Source: Pelodera strongyloides (taxonomy: Eukaryota; Nematoda; Chromadorea; Rhabditida; Rhabditidae). Taken from it: a stretch of 64,000 bases of DNA. The DNA lies in assembly GCA_036852015.1 (NCBI GenBank), contig JAANDG010000211.1, positions 1 to 64,000 of the forward strand, written 5' to 3'. Position numbers and translations under genes: made by a program. This document shows positions 38,721-48,951 of the stretch, piece after piece. The stretch's first letter is position 1. Each line of letters opens with the position of its first letter. The notes under the pieces were generated by a model, which was given only the letters and a program-made list of their open reading frames with translations, had not been told where the DNA came from and searched no databases.

Positions 38721-39531
38721 TGCTCAATTGGAATCTAATACAACTACCAACCAGATATTCAATACAATCTCAATAATTCGGCACTATAGCGGCACCATGT
38801 GATCTCGGAAACCTCAATCACAAACTCCGCCTATTTTCTCAAAAAACGCGACTTTGTCACATGTAAAACGCGGGAAATTTGATAAACGGCACAGGGAGAA
38901 AATTACGGTTTTTGTGCAATTTGCCGGCACGTAATAAGCAAAAATGTTCCTTTGAACTCATTGTGGGTAACTTATTGATGATAGATTTGTTATGAAAGGA
39001 AAGTGGTTTGATGAAATATTGTATACAATTAATTAAATAAGCAAAATCAAGATAATAGATTTTAAAGTCTAAGGGCAAGTAATTGCGTGATGATTGGATT
39101 ATACTTTACGAACTTGAACAAGAATCTTGAAATTTGCCAGACGTGAGTGAGTGAACTCTGTACTATGTTATGTAAGCTCATAACTCATAACCATCATACT
39201 ATACGAGTAATTTAACTTGAAGAAGACATGAACAGAAATGTCTATTAGTTTATTGAAGGTTGTATAACATACGCAAACATGCTTACTGACTTTCAAAGAG
39301 AAGTTGTACATTGCTCACAAACATTCTAACTTTAAGAAACTGAGATATACTCATAGCTGTAAATTCGAATTGTATAACTAAACAGTGCCTATTTTCCGAC
39401 TATGGTACAAACAAAACCAAAACCTGTAATTGACAAGTCATAACACCCAAGTTATACGACCAAACAAAATTTCAAAAAAATTCTAATCATTTGCACACTT
39501 CTAATCTGTGTTGCAACATTAATTATTTATT

Positions 39532-40036
39532 TTAAAGCCGAATGACACACATTTTTGAAATGTATGCATGACAACTATTTGTGAACTTAGGTGCCCTCCT
39601 GTGCCGTTTTGGAACGCATTTAAAAAAGGGTCGTCGTTTTGGCCTATTGCAAGTCCTAATACAAAATCGGGCCTGAATATAAATACATTATCAAGTGGGA
39701 AAATGTTTGGACTCTCCTAACCTAAGCTTTATTATGAATTATGGTAAAATTGCAGTGTTCCTGCTCAAGATCACACGTGCAGAAAAGAACCAAATAGCAA
39801 TTGTTGTAGGTGCTTCTTTTTTGAGTAACCCGATACCTGAAGTGTATTCTTCGCGCTTGAAACTGGTGGAGTACTTACAATAGGCCAAAACTGTAGGCGA
39901 AAAGGTAAGGTCAGACTAGCAATCGGGAGCAATAAGTTCCTTTTTTAAATGAGCTTCAAAACGGCACAGAAGAGCACCCAAGTTCACAGATAGTTGTCAT
40001 GCATACGTTTCAAAACAGTGTGTCATTCTGCTTTAA
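39532..40036. mobile_element. Long TTAA inverted-repeat element (extended family B)
   Basis: Arms of about 100 bp start TTAAAGCCGAATGACACACA and end CATTCTGCTTTAA. They share GTATGCATGACAACTAT and GTGCCGTTTTG words. The roughly 300-bp core, with a 62-codon open frame at 39695-39883 of no recognisable identity, makes it larger than other family B members. It shares its right TTAA with the next fold-back. Confidence 0.75.
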
Positions 40037-40482
40037 AGGGACGGGCCCATCAAAATAAACCTATAGTTTGCATGTTTTTATAATTTGTATAAAGGGGGTT
40101 TATTATAATATATGTACACTAAGTTACGGCTAGACTTTATCCCGCTGAAATTTTTCGGTGTCGATAAACTCAAAAGTATACCGTAGAAGACCAACAATTG
40201 CACCCTTATTTCCTTACCGCGTCTCCCGAGGATACCTCGCTCTGATTGGGACCCGGGAGACTATCTGTCCATATAGCCACATTCCCCCGGGACACGCGAC
40301 AAGAAAATAGGGTGCAATTGTGTGTCTTCTACGGTATACTTTTGAGTTTATCGACACCGAAAAATTTCAGCGGGATAAACTCTAGCCGAAATTTAGTGTA
40401 CATATATTATAATAAACCCCCTTTATACAAATTATAAAAACATGCAAAATATGGGTTTATTTTGATGGGCCCGTCCCTTTAA
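40033..40482. mobile_element. 450-bp fold-back element (family D)
   Basis: It starts TTAAAGGGACGGGCCCATCA and ends with the reverse complement. The arms are about 190 bp and nearly identical, including GGTATACTTTTGAGTTTATC / GATAAACTCAAAAGTATACC and the run CCCCCTTTATA/TATAAAGGGGG. The centre around CCCGAGGATACCTCGCTCTG is unpaired. It is non-coding and strongly hairpin-forming. Confidence 0.85.
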
Positions 40483-40969
40483 AATAAATGATTAATGTTT
40501 GAAAACGCAGAAGTTTGAATGGAGAATATGATTTTCTTTTCCATGGTACATTGTCAGGAACGTTTTGAATCACTTCATTTGCATAAATCGTGTGACAGTT
40601 TACGTAACTTTAGACATAACAACAAAATACGGTAAGCCTGCATATAAATGAGAGCATACGCAAAATAAGTGCACAATTCATATAGTAACCTAACCCATTT
40701 ACAAACGTTTGAAAAATGTTGACATAGACTGGCGAAACAGTTTGAGACTGAGAGTAACAAAATGCTGCCAATATTTGCAGAAAAAGATTTCTCAAATCTT
40801 AGAGAATACAGTCAGCTGACTTGTGCTATGGCATTTTTTAGTACATTTTCCGCTATATTTTTATTTTCTTAAATCAAGAAATTTTAATAGAATGGTGCAG
40901 TGAATTTTTTTTTATAAAGCGCTGCTGACCATTATTTTGAAGTGAGCTCGTTTGTAGATAGCCATAGAC

Positions 40970-41105
40970 GTAGGTTACGCTATGCAACCTTGGCTAGCTC
41001 ACCAGCCAGAGTGCGTAACTACCGTTATCCAAGCTTTAGACACAGGTTACGCTATGCAACTTTGGTTAAAGTTCCAGCATACGTAACTACCAGTATCCAA
41101 GCCTC
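40970..41105. repeat. Two-copy tandem duplication, about 73 bp
   Basis: Shared words include CAGGTTACGCTATGCAACTT, CGTAACTACC and TATCCAAGC. Confidence 0.75.
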
Positions 41106-41675
41106 TTGGTCAGTATTTGTGGTTTATTATACAGTGTTGAGTGTTGACAGTGATATTTCTTCATTGTTCTTGTCCAATCCAATTCATTTGTCAATTGACA
41201 AGGTAAATACCGTTTAAGATAAATCACTCCGTCTGCCCGAAAAGCTTTTTTACGTTCTTTGCTCTATGCCGCCGCCGCACTTGAGCTGTGTTCTTCTTGA
41301 TTGTTTGAAATCAACAATCCAAACAAGACAGTAGCAAATTTGCACCAAGGAGAGAGAATTCGAGAAAGCAAGATAGAGAGAATTGAGGGAGAAGGTAGTT
41401 AGAGAAGAGAGAGAGTAGTTAGAGAAGAGATACACAGAGAGAGAGAGAGAGAGAGATTAAGAGAGAGGCAGATAAAGACAGAGAGTGGAGGAACAGAGGA
41501 GTTACTAGATGTGAGGAAACTCATTACCATTACATAGATAAAAAATAGTGTGGTTTCTATTGTAAGTATACGTTTGAACTTTGAATAAGCAGCACTGCCC
41601 TACTAGTGTGTCGGAATTTGACGATTATCTAGCTCGTGTTCCTCGCTTTACGACGGCACCTGATATGTCCTAACC

Positions 41676-41846
41676 TTAAAGCGAAATGCTAGCCTCTTTG
41701 GAAAATTTGCATATGATAAGCAAATCCTATGTATCCTATGCGAATTTTGTACGATTGCCGTGAACGATCGTACAAAATTAGCATAGGATACATAGGATTT
41801 GCTTATCATATGCAAATTTTCCAAAGGGGCTAACATTTCGCTTTAA
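41676..41846. mobile_element. Near-perfect palindromic TTAA element (family C)
   Basis: The whole element is a hairpin. The left arm is TTAAAGCGAAATGCTAGCCT...CCTATGTATCCTATG and the right arm its reverse complement, with a tiny centre (GATTGCCGTGAACGATC). Arms of about 75 bp differ at only a few positions. Confidence 0.85.
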
Positions 41847-42671
41847 ACTTAGTGTCCCAGGCGATAGTACTCTGGTTCTCCCACCAAGGGCGCGCAGCTT
41901 GACGTACCGGCTTCGCAGATTGGCTAGGATTATTCTAATAAGCCTGGTAATCAGGTCAAGACATTGAGTTCAAGACTTCGAGTAATTTTTTATCTGGAAA
42001 GCGTCGTCTACTGCTCAGGACCTCTGCGGAACAAGTCATACGCTTTGCACAATATATTGAACCGTCCTTGAATAAAGGAGTACACCTTTGACGCGTTATT
42101 ATGACATCTTGCACTGCAGGCTCCATGCTTTGCTTCTGGTAATTCCTCCGATAGATATAAAGGGGGCCCTTTATCTTAACTTTATGCCCCTGTAAAGACT
42201 CCATAAAGGACAAAGAAACTTCCCCATCACACATCACGTATCCCATTGAAAGAGGTATGAAAACACTAAAAAGCCGTTCTCTCAACAAACTTTTTATGTG
42301 TTTATTGCCAGTGGAATTGTCTCAATTCCGTGCAAAATGCAACGTAACATCACAAAAAAAGAGAGGGGAGGCAAAAAGAAGGGCCCTGAAACGAACACTG
42401 CAACACTATACGATATTACGAAACGCTTGAGCGTGCCAATACCGTATGCTTTAAAAAATGAAGAGAAAGAAAATTAGAACAGTTGGCAACTTTTGAAGAA
42501 AAAAAAAGACAAAGAGCTATGAAATCATCGGTTTAAGAAGTGTCAACGGCGGGGATTCTTGTGGCGGCTCGACCTAACTGGGAAGTTGAGAATGTTGAAT
42601 TGTGGCATGGTATACTTTTTCATAATCATAGAATTCAGGTTTTTGGAGGTGTTCGATCTAATCGTAAGTGT

Positions 42672-42820
42672 ACCTGCAATTGCTCTCTAGATCGGGATCT
42701 AACGTAGGAACCATTTGGTTACCTTTTGATAAATGGTAGGTTTGGTTACCTGTAACCGCTCTATAGGACCACGATCTAATGTAAGAAGCAATTTGTTACC
42801 TTTTTTAAATGGTAGCTTTT
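42672..42820. repeat. Two-copy tandem duplication, about 80 bp
   Basis: Both copies contain GCTCTMTAG, GATCTAAYGTA and GGTTACCTTTT-like words followed by AAATGGTAG. Confidence 0.6.
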
Positions 42821-42899
42821 TTACATCGAGAGTGTTACGCCATTTTTTTAATACCGGGAGCAGAGGTATGTCTCTCTATTATGAGAATCTAATGAGCTT

Positions 42900-42930
42900 T
42901 ATGCCTAAGCCTAAGCCTAAGCCTAAGCCG
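42900..42930. repeat. Interstitial telomere-like repeat (GCCTAA)n
   Basis: Four consecutive GCCTAA units plus a partial fifth are the reverse complement of the nematode telomere repeat TTAGGC. Confidence 0.8.
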
Positions 42931-43144
42931 GTAAGTAAATTCAAATCAGCCAAACTCCATGACCAATCTCACCTTCCTGATCAATATTGCAAGTAATGTG
43001 CATCGTTGTAATTTGTGGAATTTTCAATCAGCTGTTTCAGGCTTATCTGCAGTCGTAAAGGTGTGTTTACTGTGTACTTTTGCACGCGATTACTGCCAGT
43101 CACACGTTGCTGGAACTTTTCCTGATCAATATTGGTTAAAAAGA

Positions 43145-43388
43145 TTAAAGCGAAATACCGGCCGGTTTTTGAAACGCATCGTGAACACTGCAAATGAGCA
43201 TATGCAAATGAGAATAATTTTCATATGCAAATGAGCATAATTTTCACATGCAAATGAGCATAATTTTCACATGCAAATAAGCATAATTTAGAATAAAATC
43301 GACCCCTATTCGACCCCACTTAGCATAAATGCACAAAAATGCGGTTGTTCACGATGCGTTTCAAAAACCGTCTGGTATTTCGCTTTAA
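43145..43388. mobile_element. TTAA MITE family A with internal tandem expansion
   Basis: The termini are canonical (AGCGAAATACCGGCCGG and GGTATTTCGCTTT). At 244 bp it is longer than its relatives because ATGCAAATGAGCATAATTTT is repeated three to four times at 43198-43290. Confidence 0.85.
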
Positions 43389-43631
43389 ATAGCATGTTGT
43401 ATCAATTCGATACCTCATATAACAACGTGTGCCTAATCTTACCTTATACTTTTTCTGTTAATCTTATAATTTATAATTTCTCGAGTATATTTTAACTGCA
43501 CTTTACGACTCTTACTAATTTGGGAGAACGGTTTTTGTCTTTTTTTTTGTCCGATAACTTTTCTATTTCGGGTGGGTAGTTTTTGCGTCGTCACGGTATG
43601 ATGCATTATCATATCAGTGATTTGAGACAGA

Positions 43632-43785
43632 ATAGAGAGAGAGAGAGTATAAGAGTGTGAAGGAGATAGGTTGAGAAAGATGAGAGAGAGAAAGATAAAG
43701 AGGGAAATACAGAAGGATGGAGAGCAAAGATATGTAAGGCGAGCGAAATAGGTGGAGAGAGAGAGAGAGAGAGAGATAGAGTCTT
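43632..43785 (+). repeat. Purine-rich GA tract
   Basis: About 150 bp of imperfect GA/GAAA-type sequence ends in a pure (GA) run at 43755-43778. Confidence 0.8.
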
Positions 43786-44747
43786 ATCAGTTGACTCACG
43801 CGGGTCAGCTGTTTTGTATTGTATGCTTGAAACACTCGGATTAAAAACGGTAGCTCGATTCTGGCGTAGTGGTGGGACACCGGGGGAACATATGCACTGA
43901 CCCACTGACTGAGGACTGGGGATTCTCGGGTACTGGGCTACTACATTTAATAGTACAACAAAATTAGCATAAATGGATCTCTATTGGCAAAATGGCCGAC
44001 GATAGCAAAAGCATCTCGGAGCAATCGCCTCGTGGTTTGTCGGTGCAGTTGTGGTTTTAGCAGTCCACGTGCTAAGGTGATGGGTCCCAGGTCCCAGGTC
44101 CCAGGGTGTTCATCCCAAAGACCAAAGGTATGAAATTGGTAGCTGTGTGGGTAACTCTGGCAAAAATACATGGCAAATCGACTACAGTATCTTTCCCAGT
44201 AAAGGCCCTCTCCTGTATTTTGCCTGAGAAATAGCCTAGACCTAAAACTAGAGCGTAGACACTCACCAAGTTATGCCGTACTATTGTCTAATTGTCAGTT
44301 ATCTTTTCCCAATGGCGTTCTTTATAAAATTCACTCTTGAAGAAAATCATTTCTGTTGTGCGTAAAACTCACGTATTATCGCTGATCGAGTCACTCGATA
44401 ATTGAAACCGACAGCTCGATACAACTGTTAGTAGGAAAGAAACAATCTCTCTTTTTTTGTTATAATCTACATGAACACTTCATCACATGACATAGTTCGC
44501 TATGCAGTACACAAATGGATGGAAATATCATATGTGTTGTGTGGTGTAGAAAAAGAACACTGGCATATTTTATGACGGGACATTTTGAATCAAAAGGAAT
44601 AATTTCGGTTTTTACTTGTCATATTCGTATGGATTTTCGATGTTATGACCTCACTCGAATCAGAATTTTAGTTTATTTCTCGATTAAAACTAGCAAATAA
44701 TGAAAATGTTCAGATTGTTTCCGACATTTTAGTTTACTATCAGTCGA

Positions 44748-45167
44748 TTAAAGGGTCAGGCCCATTTCAAATGACCCCTATTTTTGATGATTCCATCTGA
44801 TTCTCCATGTCAAATATAATAGGATGCAATATTTTTCTAATTTTCAAGCGCAAAATTCACGCAGTATTCAGCAATTTACCATTGCCAGCCATACCCAACT
44901 ATTTATCGCAGTTGTCATGTCCCTTCGCGCTGATTGGCCAATATCGCAATTGCCACGCCCAATAGAGCATATTACCCAATGAACGCGAAGGGGCGTGACA
45001 ACTGCGATAAATAGTTTTGGGTATGACTGGCAATGGTAAATTGCTGAATACTGCGTGAATTTTGCGCTTAAAAATTAGAAAAATATCGCATCCTACTATA
45101 TTTGCTATGGAGAATCAGATGGAATCATCAAAAACAGGGGTCATTTGAAATGGGCCTGTCCCTTTAA
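44748..45167. mobile_element. 420-bp fold-back element (family E)
   Basis: It starts TTAAAGGGTCAGGCCCATTT and ends AAATGGGCCTGTCCCTTTAA. The arms of about 190 bp include GCAGTATTCAGCAATTTACC and its complement, and CAACTGCGATAAATAGTT. The loop centre is GATTGGCCAATATCGC. It is analogous in design to family D but unrelated in sequence beyond the end bases. Confidence 0.85.
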
Positions 45168-45229
45168 CAATAAGTATCAAATTTCTCAAGATGGCCACCT
45201 TTCTCAAGATGGCCATGGGCAAATTTGTT

Positions 45230-45718
45230 TTTCCCATTAATAGTTACGTAATCCTAAAAAGTACGGTTTCAGACCGTCCTTGTCGGCCGCATAGGTATGT
45301 CATTATAAAAAGAAATAAGAAATATAAGGACCCTAATTGGTATTTCCTCCGCATTGCAGCGTATGTAAATAAATTGCCACCATGTATCAACGATTTCACC
45401 GATTATAAACCTAATCTTAAATTGCTTCTCGATTCTTTAGACATATTTAACAAACCGGTGCCTATGTTCTATATCAATTAGTAATCTTGTTGTTTTCCTA
45501 TAAACATTATGTTTCGAATATCATTCCTAATTTGCCGTGCTTTGCATTGAATTTTTCTGTTCGGTCACTAGGTCCCTTATTAGTATGTATGTGTCGTAAG
45601 GCACTTCATCTTAGGGTAACCATTTGGTTTTTGGTTTTTGTTATGTACTATTTGTATTATTGTGCATGTTCTTCTTTGTTCTGTTCCATTACCAATAAAC
45701 TATTATTATTAAATTCAG
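45230..45718 (+). mobile_element. 5'-truncated LINE 3' end
   Basis: A + strand frame contains RYVIIKRNKKYKDPNWYFLR, then YVNKLPPCINDFTDYKPNLK and LLLDSLDIF. It resembles the C-terminal tail of non-LTR reverse transcriptase ORF2 proteins (an F-R...N-LP-x-I...FK..L pattern). The frame stops at 45481. About 235 bp of 3' UTR follows, ending in an ATTATTATT tail. The reverse transcriptase core itself is absent, as expected for a 5' truncation. Confidence 0.5.
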
Positions 45719-45732
45719 ATCCGACTCGGCCA

Positions 45733-45918
45733 TTAAAGCGAAATACCGGCAGGTTTTTGAATCGCATCGCGTACGCCTGCTTTATTTTTTTATGCAAATG
45801 AACATAAATTAGAATAAAATAGAGCTAAATTCGAGAAATTAGCATAAATACGTAAGAATACCCCGAAGCGTTTCAAAAATCCGATGCGTTTCAAAAACCG
45901 GCCGGTATTTCGATTTAA
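45733..45918. mobile_element. TTAA MITE family A
   Basis: It lies 15 bp beyond the LINE tail. The left end is TTAAAGCGAAATACCGGCAG and the right end ACCGGCCGGTATTTCGATTT followed by AA. Confidence 0.85.
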
Positions 45919-46190
45919 AATCGAAACTCCACGTGACAAGTTAACGTTGAAGTTTGGCTTAGCCTCATTGTTCAACTATTAAAATAAACTTTTTATTTCT
46001 ACATGACAAAGTGACAACATGGTTAAACTTTGAAAGTTTTACTGAGAATTCATTAAAATTGACGTCATAAAAAATATCATCGTAAATAAAAGTTATATTT
46101 CGTGTTCAGTTTGTCACAAAACATTGCATGTTTTGCTTGGGTATTCATGTTTTTCAAGGTAAAATATATATAATTTTCCAACTATATGAT

Positions 46191-46349
46191 TTAAAGCGAA
46201 ATGCTGGCCTCTTTGGAAAATTTGCATATGATAAGCAAATCCTATGTATCCTTACGATTGCCGTGGACGATCGTACAGAATTAGAATAGGATACATAGGA
46301 TTTGCTTATCATATGCAAATTTTCCAAAGGGGCTAGCATTTCGCTTTAA
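46191..46349. mobile_element. Palindromic TTAA element (family C) at a gene 3' end
   Basis: This copy matches 41676-41846, with a 12-bp deletion in one arm near the centre. It starts only about 29 bp downstream of the stop codon of the minus-strand Ig gene, so the 3' UTR of that gene must run into it. Confidence 0.85.
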
Positions 46350-46377
46350 AGAAAATAATGGTACAGATATAAAAATT

Positions 46378-48100
46378 CTAATCAGTCAGCGTCTTGAAGA
46401 CCTCATTGGATACTTGTTTCAGGGAAAGTTGTTGCTCAACTGAGTGACTTCCTCTCGGGTTGGTGGCGGTGGCCTTGTAGACACCCTGGTCAGCCTGGGT
46501 AGGATTCTGAAATATAATAAACATATAAGCTTTAAATTAAGGGTTGAACTATAATAAAAAGATTCAGGTTAATGTTAAGGTTAGACCTGTTTTCGCAAGA
46601 GAACGTCCCGCTCCTGAAATACGCGGTCCGGCCTGCTCTGGGTATTTGGTTTCAGTTAGTTAGGTGCCAGAGATAGCGATTGAGATCCTTTTTCCTCGGT
46701 GACCGAATTGCTACCAATGTACTATAATATGAAGGCTTGGTCTCCCGGGGCAGGAGTCGAACCGACGAGCCGTAGTGCCTGCGCTGCTCTTCAGACAGCG
46801 ACTTAGGTACTGCGCCACTCGACCCCCTCTTAGGTACTGCGCCACTCGACCCCCTAAGTCATGGGTGTGGCTATGGCTATTATGTTGCCACCAGAGTGGG
46901 GTATATCGGTGAGGACAGGTCGATGAAAAGTTCTCCCTTAGTAGTAAAGAAGGGATCCCTGGTTTGCATTCTTTAGTCTTTTCCGTTCTTACAGCACCCC
47001 CTTTGAAAGCTAGCGGCAGATTCGCCGTAAGACCGCCATAAGTCCGCCAAGACTGCGCGCGGCAAGTACGCCGCGGGTGCGCCACACCAAGTGAACGTGT
47101 ACTCGCACCTCGCACCCGTAGTCACAGTTCTCTTACCTCCGTACACTAATCAATGTTCTAAAACAACGTCAACAAATAATCAACGACCTACCTTAATAAT
47201 TAGCGTGCACGTGTACTTGCTGACCATTTTCTTCACCTTTACTGTGTATTTGTCGCCATTCACGCATTCCTTGTCCTTGAAGAACCTTAAAAGGGTTTAC
47301 ATATTTAAAGCGGAATACCGGCCAGTTTTTGAAACACATCGAGTGCACCAGCATTCTTATGCTCTTATGCAGCTTATGGAAATGAACTTAGTCAACACTA
47401 TTTAAAGCGGAATACCGGCCGGTTTTTGAAACACATCGAGTTCACCAGCATTCCTATGCTCTTATGCAAATAAACGTAAATTATAATAAAAAAATCGAGC
47501 TAAACTCGAGCAACTTTGCATAGATACGTAAGAATTCAGCTGTCCGTGATGCGTTTCAAAAACCGGCCGGTATTTCGCTTCAAAAAGGCTTACATATTTA
47601 ATGTAAAAGGTTAAATGATTAAGTATTTAAATATTTATAAATTAGTGGAACAAGACAAGAACTAGACATAATGAAAAACAAATGCTTCGGAAAATGGAAT
47701 ATATATATATGAACAAACATGAAATAATGCTTGATGCCTCAAGCAAGTGACATGTTTGAGTTCTATAACTAATTAGTCTGGATTACAATGTTCTAATTGT
47801 TTTTGTTGCGTCATATAACGTGCATACATTTTTTTGTTACTTATTTCTTATATCATGTTTTTATTCAACATATACTACATAGAAAATAAACTAAATTAGG
47901 TTTCTAAAAAAAAGAATACAGTATCCACTTTGTGTTTTTTTTTAATATTTAGCAAATTTATTCTGAACAAAAAAATGCAAATCACCAACCATTTGACTTC
48001 AGGTGTCGGGTTTCCATTGCAAAGGCATTCCATTAAAACGGAACCATCAGGTCGGAATAGAATTGAGGGCGCTTTCTCGAAGTAGGCTTGCAGACTCATT
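46378..48100 (-). CDS. Single I-set Ig-domain protein (twitchin/titin type)
   Basis: Three exons lie at 47990-48100, 47192-47285 and 46378-46506. They join as AAATG|G and then at a phase-0 boundary to give 110 residues and a stop. The product holds one complete I-set immunoglobulin domain: first cysteine in VLMECLCNGNPTPEVKW with the core Trp, and a second cysteine strand SKYTCTLIIK. The usual tyrosine-corner motif has V-Y (ADQGVYKATATNPRG), where the extracellular type would have Y-x-C. This is typical of intracellular muscle Ig domains. There is no signal peptide. The ATG is one base after a TTTGCAG acceptor, so it may start a small protein. Alternatively, these may be the last three exons of a longer titin-like gene extending beyond 48.1 kb. 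Confidence 0.7.
46735..46835 (-). other. tRNA-like sequence (SINE head or tRNA pseudogene)
   Basis: The minus strand carries an A-box-like GAGTGGCGCAGTACC and a consensus B box GGTTCGACTCC. A possible anticodon stem GCTGT/GCAGC encloses the loop CTGAAGA. The acceptor arms do not pair well, and the 5' part is duplicated next to it (46801-46855). A functional tRNA is therefore unlikely and a tRNA-derived SINE fragment more plausible. It lies in the second intron of the Ig gene. Confidence 0.4.
47305..47583. mobile_element. TTAA MITE family A, partial plus full copy in tandem
   Basis: A left-half fragment (47305-47401) is followed directly by a full element (47402-47583), both starting TTAAAGCGGAATACCGGCC. 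They lie in the first intron of the Ig gene. Confidence 0.8.
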
Positions 48101-48773
48101 CTGCAAAGATAAAGGAGTTATAAGTATATACGGATGCGCCACCCTTTTCAATATTCTAAAATACAATAAAGAGTGACCAAATAGAGATCCACAGTATCTT
48201 TTGTGAAATGTGGTCCTTTTCATAGAAACGCATGACAAGTGGCTGTGAAACGAAAAAATATGAAGACGCCGCGCTGCACAACAATAACCTCTAAGCGGGT
48301 AAAAGCAGGGTAGGTTCGAAAACAATGAAGAGAAATCTATTATGAACAAACTCTGAAATGAATTTATGCGATAACAAAGCTGGAATGAATGAACATTTGT
48401 TATAGGCTAAGTGTAAGGCAGTGGTATTATCATAGGGATCTACCCTTGGTCCCGTGGTCTCTTGCTTGGGTCTCTTCGACGCCTGTTTTGATATTTACAC
48501 CAAAGGGTGGTCGGTACCCGCGCATTCAATAATTCGATGTTAGGGAATGAGCATAGATCAAAACTACGAGGATCATCGTAATTTTAAGCAAAATAAACTG
48601 CTAGAATAAAGTATAGACAATAGGATGATTTTTTCTTCTTCCTTTCAAATTCAAAGGTTTCAATCATTTAAACGCGGACAAAAGCTCCCAACAATGCAGA
48701 CCAAACTCAGGACGAGATTGAACCAGATGAAAAATTAAAATATAGGTATTTTGGAATTAGCCTGACCCTTTAA

Positions 48774-48951
48774 ATCGGAATGACACATGTTTTTGAGTGC
48801 ATGTTGGACAACTGCATTTCCATGTAATTATATGTATGCAAATTTTGTGTTACATTATGTGCTCTTGCGGAACATCTCTCAGTTTACATACAATAAATGG
48901 AACACATGAATGGAACACAGTCCAGCATACACTTTAGAAACCTAGTTGCCA
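48774..48951. mobile_element. Family B-like TTAA element, decayed
   Basis: The left end is TTAAATCGGAATGACACATG. The right end is degraded around CCAGCATACACTTTAGAAAC. Inner words include GACAACTGCATTTCCATG. Confidence 0.5.

Noticed and set aside
46735..46835. Functional tRNA gene
   Set aside because: The B box is good but the acceptor stem does not pair and the 5' part is duplicated, so a SINE or pseudogene fits better.
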